Source: Plakobranchus ocellatus (Eukaryota > Mollusca > Gastropoda > Plakobranchidae). From it: a stretch of DNA of 21,162 nt. A program made the translations under genes and the position numbers. Shown piece by piece: positions 17,660 to 21,162 of the stretch. The notes below the pieces were generated by a model, which was not told the origin of the DNA, ran no database searches, and saw only the letters and a list, made by a program, of their open reading frames with translations. Each line of letters begins with the position of its first letter. The stretch's first letter is position 1. The stretch is taken from positions 816,776-837,937 of the forward strand of contig BLXT01000492.1 in assembly GCA_019648995.1 (NCBI GenBank), given 5' to 3'.

Positions 17660-17800
17660 GCTTTTCAACTACAGGATGATTTCAGGCTTATGTCAGCCCT
17701 TGTCGTAACAGGCTTGAATTCGTGTCTAGAGTACCCATGCAGGTCTTCTGGCGAGCTCCTTAACCCTGATCTTTTGTGTGGGGTAATTTTGTAACCCGAA
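17660..17800 (-). mobile_element. tRNA-derived SINE, copy 4
   Basis: In minus orientation there is an A-box-like TAAGGAGCTCG (17762-17752), a B-box GAATTCAAGCC (17721-17711; 41 nt from the A-box), then AAGGGCTGACATAAGCCTGAAATCATC in diverged form (to 17675). It shares order and module with copies 1-3 but is the most diverged in the head. Ends are approximate. Confidence 0.6.
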
Positions 17801-17967
17801 GGCCAGCTTTAAATTTTTTTTTTTAATACTTAAAATGGGAATTTTTCTTTCAGCTTTTCAGTATTTCTCAAAAATTCAATTTGACATATGATTACAAAAT
17901 AATGACGGACAGAAAATCAATATTGAACTGACATGAAGTCATTTCTGAAACCCTCCTGTATTTTCTA

Positions 17968-18150
17968 CTATGTAAAGTATGGAGTGATTTTGTTACCTTC
18001 TCCCCCCATGTACGGATAGGTATATAGCAATTTTTTACTATATACGGTATGAGGACAAGCAGTTACCCCATACGTACGGGTAAGACTATGCTGATATTTT
18101 ATTTAAAATGTGGGGGCACTCAGTTACCCCTGACGTACAGATACAACAAT
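17968..18150. repeat. three-unit tandem repeat with GTTACC core
   Basis: Units have the form TATGGAGTGATTTTGTTACC, then CCATGTACGGATAGG. GTTACC cores lie at 17992, 18062 and 18123, each followed about 10 nt later by a (T/C)GTACGG- or CGTACAG-like motif. Spacings are 70 and 61 bp. A related stretch (GGGGTAATTTTGTAACCC) occurs at about 17779-17796, next to SINE copy 4. Confidence 0.6.
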
Positions 18151-18159
18151 AAAACACCT

Positions 18160-21100
18160 CATACAGAGAGTGTTAACCAATGCACCACCAACACCTTCCA
18201 TAGATTACGTGTATAGCTCGAAAAAAAAGTTTAGCATGAAAGGTTTGGGAGATCAGAAAAGATCACCATAACAGCTTGTAGAATAGAAAAGAAAAAAGCC
18301 AAAAGAACCCCCAAAAAATGGCAAAGTTCTAAAATAATGGTCTCCTAACTACTAGGGTTTTCCTTTTCCTTGTATTGATTTCTTTTACAATGTAAAATGC
18401 ATATTTAGAATTTTTTTTATGTGCTTATGCTCATATTATGATCATAAAATGAGAATTAAATCTGAAGGTGGCAATTCATAAATAATACAAAGAAAAAAAA
18501 ATGCACTAAATGAGATCTTCTACCAAAAATCTGCCCTGAAATCAAATGCCGAGCAGCTGAGAACCGTGTAAAGCTGTCGAACGCTCTCAAATTTGCTACA
18601 ACACTGGCATTTCAAAGCCAGTCCAAACCATTTTTGAGACACATTGCCAGTTAGAACATCAATCAAAACGGCAGAGGCATGAGACCTTCATCAATGAAAG
18701 TCTACGTTATTCCCTCTACAGTTTTACATCACAAATTAATCAATTTCAAAAAATTGTGCGCTTTGAGAGAGAAAGAAAAAAAAAAAAACAGCAATTGCCG
18801 TTATTTGACATAACATCCAATAATATTACACTTAACATCAATCAATCAACATCTAAATTTTAAAAATGGGAAAAAGAAAAAGGGAGAGAGAATACAATGA
18901 AAATATAAACAATCAGTTATATAATTGTAGCTAGAAACATTTTCATGTCCTTTTGCGTATCTGGTTATTATGGTAAATTTTGGTGTCATCCACATATATT
19001 TGGCATAATCATGCATATTTAGAAGAAAATATTACACAGAGAAAGGGCTCTTTCAAGCTCCTTTTAAAAAAAAAAAAAAGATTTTGACCAGCAAAATCCA
19101 GTTTGAAAATACATACATATTTATAAGAGAAAATATTTAGTAAAGATTTTTTTTTTAATCACATGCATAGAATCATTAGTGATTTTAAACAATGAACAGA
19201 GAGTACTAAAATAATATTTAATTATTGTTTTAAGGAACAAAAACTGTACATTTTTTAACAGTAGATGACGATAAGATGTAGGGATTTTTGAAAAAGGTGG
19301 TTAATAATGAAAATAATCATGGATCAATAGGGAAAAATAAAATCAGAATAGACGTAAAAATTACATTTTGTTTTTTTTTACAATCTAAGCTCTCTGTGGC
19401 AACAAAAATAGCATTAATTATACACCTCTTTATCACTTAACAAATCCATAAAATCTACAAAACCCAATGTTTTACTCATGTTTGCCACTTATTCATTTTG
19501 TCAAGAATCAACAAACAAGCTATAAAGCACAATATTTGAAAACATTTGAAGACAATGAAAAAAAAAAAATAAAGGTTTAAATGCTCATTAAGCATGTTAT
19601 TCCTTAATAATACTTCCAAAATTAATTTTGTGACATCCCCACCAACTTTCATCTGTTTTGTATGAAAGCTTTGTTATGCAATTACCAACAAATGGCACAT
19701 TTCAAAGGAAGAGTTTGGGTATAATAAGCAGGCTGTATCATTTGCGTGTATCGAATTCATTTCTAACGCCCAGTGTTGTGTCATTGACTAAAAACAGGAT
19801 TGGCTGTACAAAGCAGACTGTTCATAATTTTTTAGTTAGAGGGAAGGCTAGATTCAAATAATATACAACCAAAAAAAAAATTCTATTTTCTACCTGAAGT
19901 GAAAGATAAAAAAACATGCTTTATTTTGGATATAAATTTCTTTGAGATAGACTTTTTTTCTTTTTTAGTGATTAAGGCAGTGATCATAAGCCTTCTTCTA
20001 TTATTCTTTTCTTTCTTTATCAACAATTGCACTAAGTTCATCCTCTAAATGGGGTAGCCTTAGTGGTTATTTCTATGCTCCCAAGGTCTGGTAATTGTTA
20101 GATCAATTTTCAATATATTCTTTGAAAATATTACCAGAACTTTTACATTCCAAACCCTATCTCAACTAAGTACCTGGTTTCCTGTGCAAAAAAGACGAGG
20201 AAAAAAAAAAACATTATATCCTAGACCCCCCCCCCAATCCTGGCTCAGCGGTATTACAGCTGGCGGAGATGTAGGCCATTCGCCATTGGACAGAAATATG
20301 GGGATACATTATGGCCGGGTTAAATAATAACTGCATGTCTGTGTAGGCATAATTACCAGAACAGATAAATCCCATCTACTGAGCAAAAGAAGAATGAGCA
20401 ATATCAATTATACATGATGGGTGCTACAGATATAGGAGTAGTAGTAGTAGTGGTAAAAATAATGATAAAAATATAAATGATAAAAGTGATTTAAAAATAA
20501 AAACATCAACGACAATAATCATAGTATAGGTAATAACAGCTTAGCAAATAGTCAGCGAAAGCCTGTGCTTTACATTACACACAGAGATCTTCCACTTTCA
20601 GCACCAAAAAAAAAGTATTAATCAATAAATACGTAAATATAACAATATACATAATATAAATCTATAAATAAAAATATAAATAAATTTATTAGTCACTTTT
20701 TTTTTTTTGCTCAAAACTGTGAAGCTATTTTACAAAAATGATTTTTAATGCATCACAACAGTTTTAATGTATTGGGACTGTTGCAATAGCATGAGTTATC
20801 AAAGCTAGGAATCAAAAATGAATATGAATGAAAAGAGATAAAAGTTTTTACACCAATCAAGAAAATGAAAAAAATTGAAGGAAAATGCTCAGAACAATAA
20901 AACGCAGACAAAGTCTTGGATAGGGTAAGGGGGCAGTGTAATTACCAAGAGATGTACAAAGAAAAACAGACTTTGCAAAGGCAAATAACTGCATTTTACA
21001 ATCTTTTGCATCACCTGAAGTCTATTGCAATAGCATCATCATCATCGGAGCCGTACCTTGGTTAAGATGTAGTCAAGAGCAACCACGTCATGAGCTGATT

Positions 21101-21162
21101 AATCTGCTCTGCTTAAACATACATCAGAATAGAAAAGCTTCATATGCATTTAATCAAAAAAA
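18160..21162. other. AT-rich right flank, no gene recognised
   Basis: No exon could be recognised on either strand. A less AT-rich island at 18520-18730 has a 55-codon minus-strand ORF without recognisable homology. Simple repeats include a C run at 20226-20235, TAG repeats at 20435-20450 and CAT repeats at 21037-21048. The region could contain a 3' UTR of a neighbouring gene, but this cannot be shown from sequence alone. Confidence 0.5.
20226..20235. repeat. poly-C tract
   Basis: An uninterrupted C run in otherwise AT-rich DNA. Confidence 0.8.

Noticed and set aside
19658-19861. Plus-strand 67-codon ORF
   Set aside because: No homology, no conserved motif and no splice context; consistent with a chance ORF.

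Overview
The window is nuclear DNA from an animal. It is AT-rich (by eye roughly two thirds A+T), has GT-AG introns, long homopolymer tracts and dispersed repeats, and lacks any prokaryotic operon logic. The proteins are clearly metazoan. The CTAGATC-type simple repeats and tRNA-derived SINEs would fit a lophotrochozoan, perhaps a gastropod mollusc, but that assignment is an inference and is weak.

Two genes can be supported, arranged head to head. On the minus strand, 1715-9659 holds CDC7, the DBF4-dependent cell-cycle kinase that phosphorylates MCM helicase subunits at replication origins. I rebuilt it from ten coding exons with compatible splice phases, giving a predicted 459-residue protein with a complete kinase core. 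Nine exons are certain from kinase homology. The N-terminal exon (9560-9659) is inferred from phase, splice sites and start context. On the plus strand, 12305-13549 is an uninterrupted 414-codon gene for a two-domain protein: an RWD-like N-terminal half, a lysine-rich linker, and a C-terminal 2H phosphoesterase domain of the AKAP7/LENG9 type. A strong splice acceptor just upstream implies a non-coding first exon.

Region by region: 1-1714 is CDC7 3' UTR and unannotated flank. 1715-9752 is CDC7 exons and introns, with one SINE in the intron before the DFG exon. 9753-12285 is the divergent intergenic and leader-intron region. It holds a small hAT-like inverted-repeat element, a ~360-bp fold-back repeat, CTAGATC palindromes and a relatively CpG-rich stretch that may be the shared promoter area. 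12286-~14370 is the RWD-2H gene. ~14370-21162 has no recognisable gene. It contains three more copies of the SINE family, a degenerate ~65-bp minisatellite, a second short tandem repeat built on GTTACC, and microsatellites.

No evidence links the two genes functionally beyond their divergent arrangement. No defence system, virus or bacterial-type mobile island was seen. The observations most worth checking are the four-codon uORF whose stop overlaps the start of the RWD-2H gene, the RWD-2H domain pairing itself, the compact CDC7 inserts with a retained zinc-type cysteine cluster, and the SINE family.
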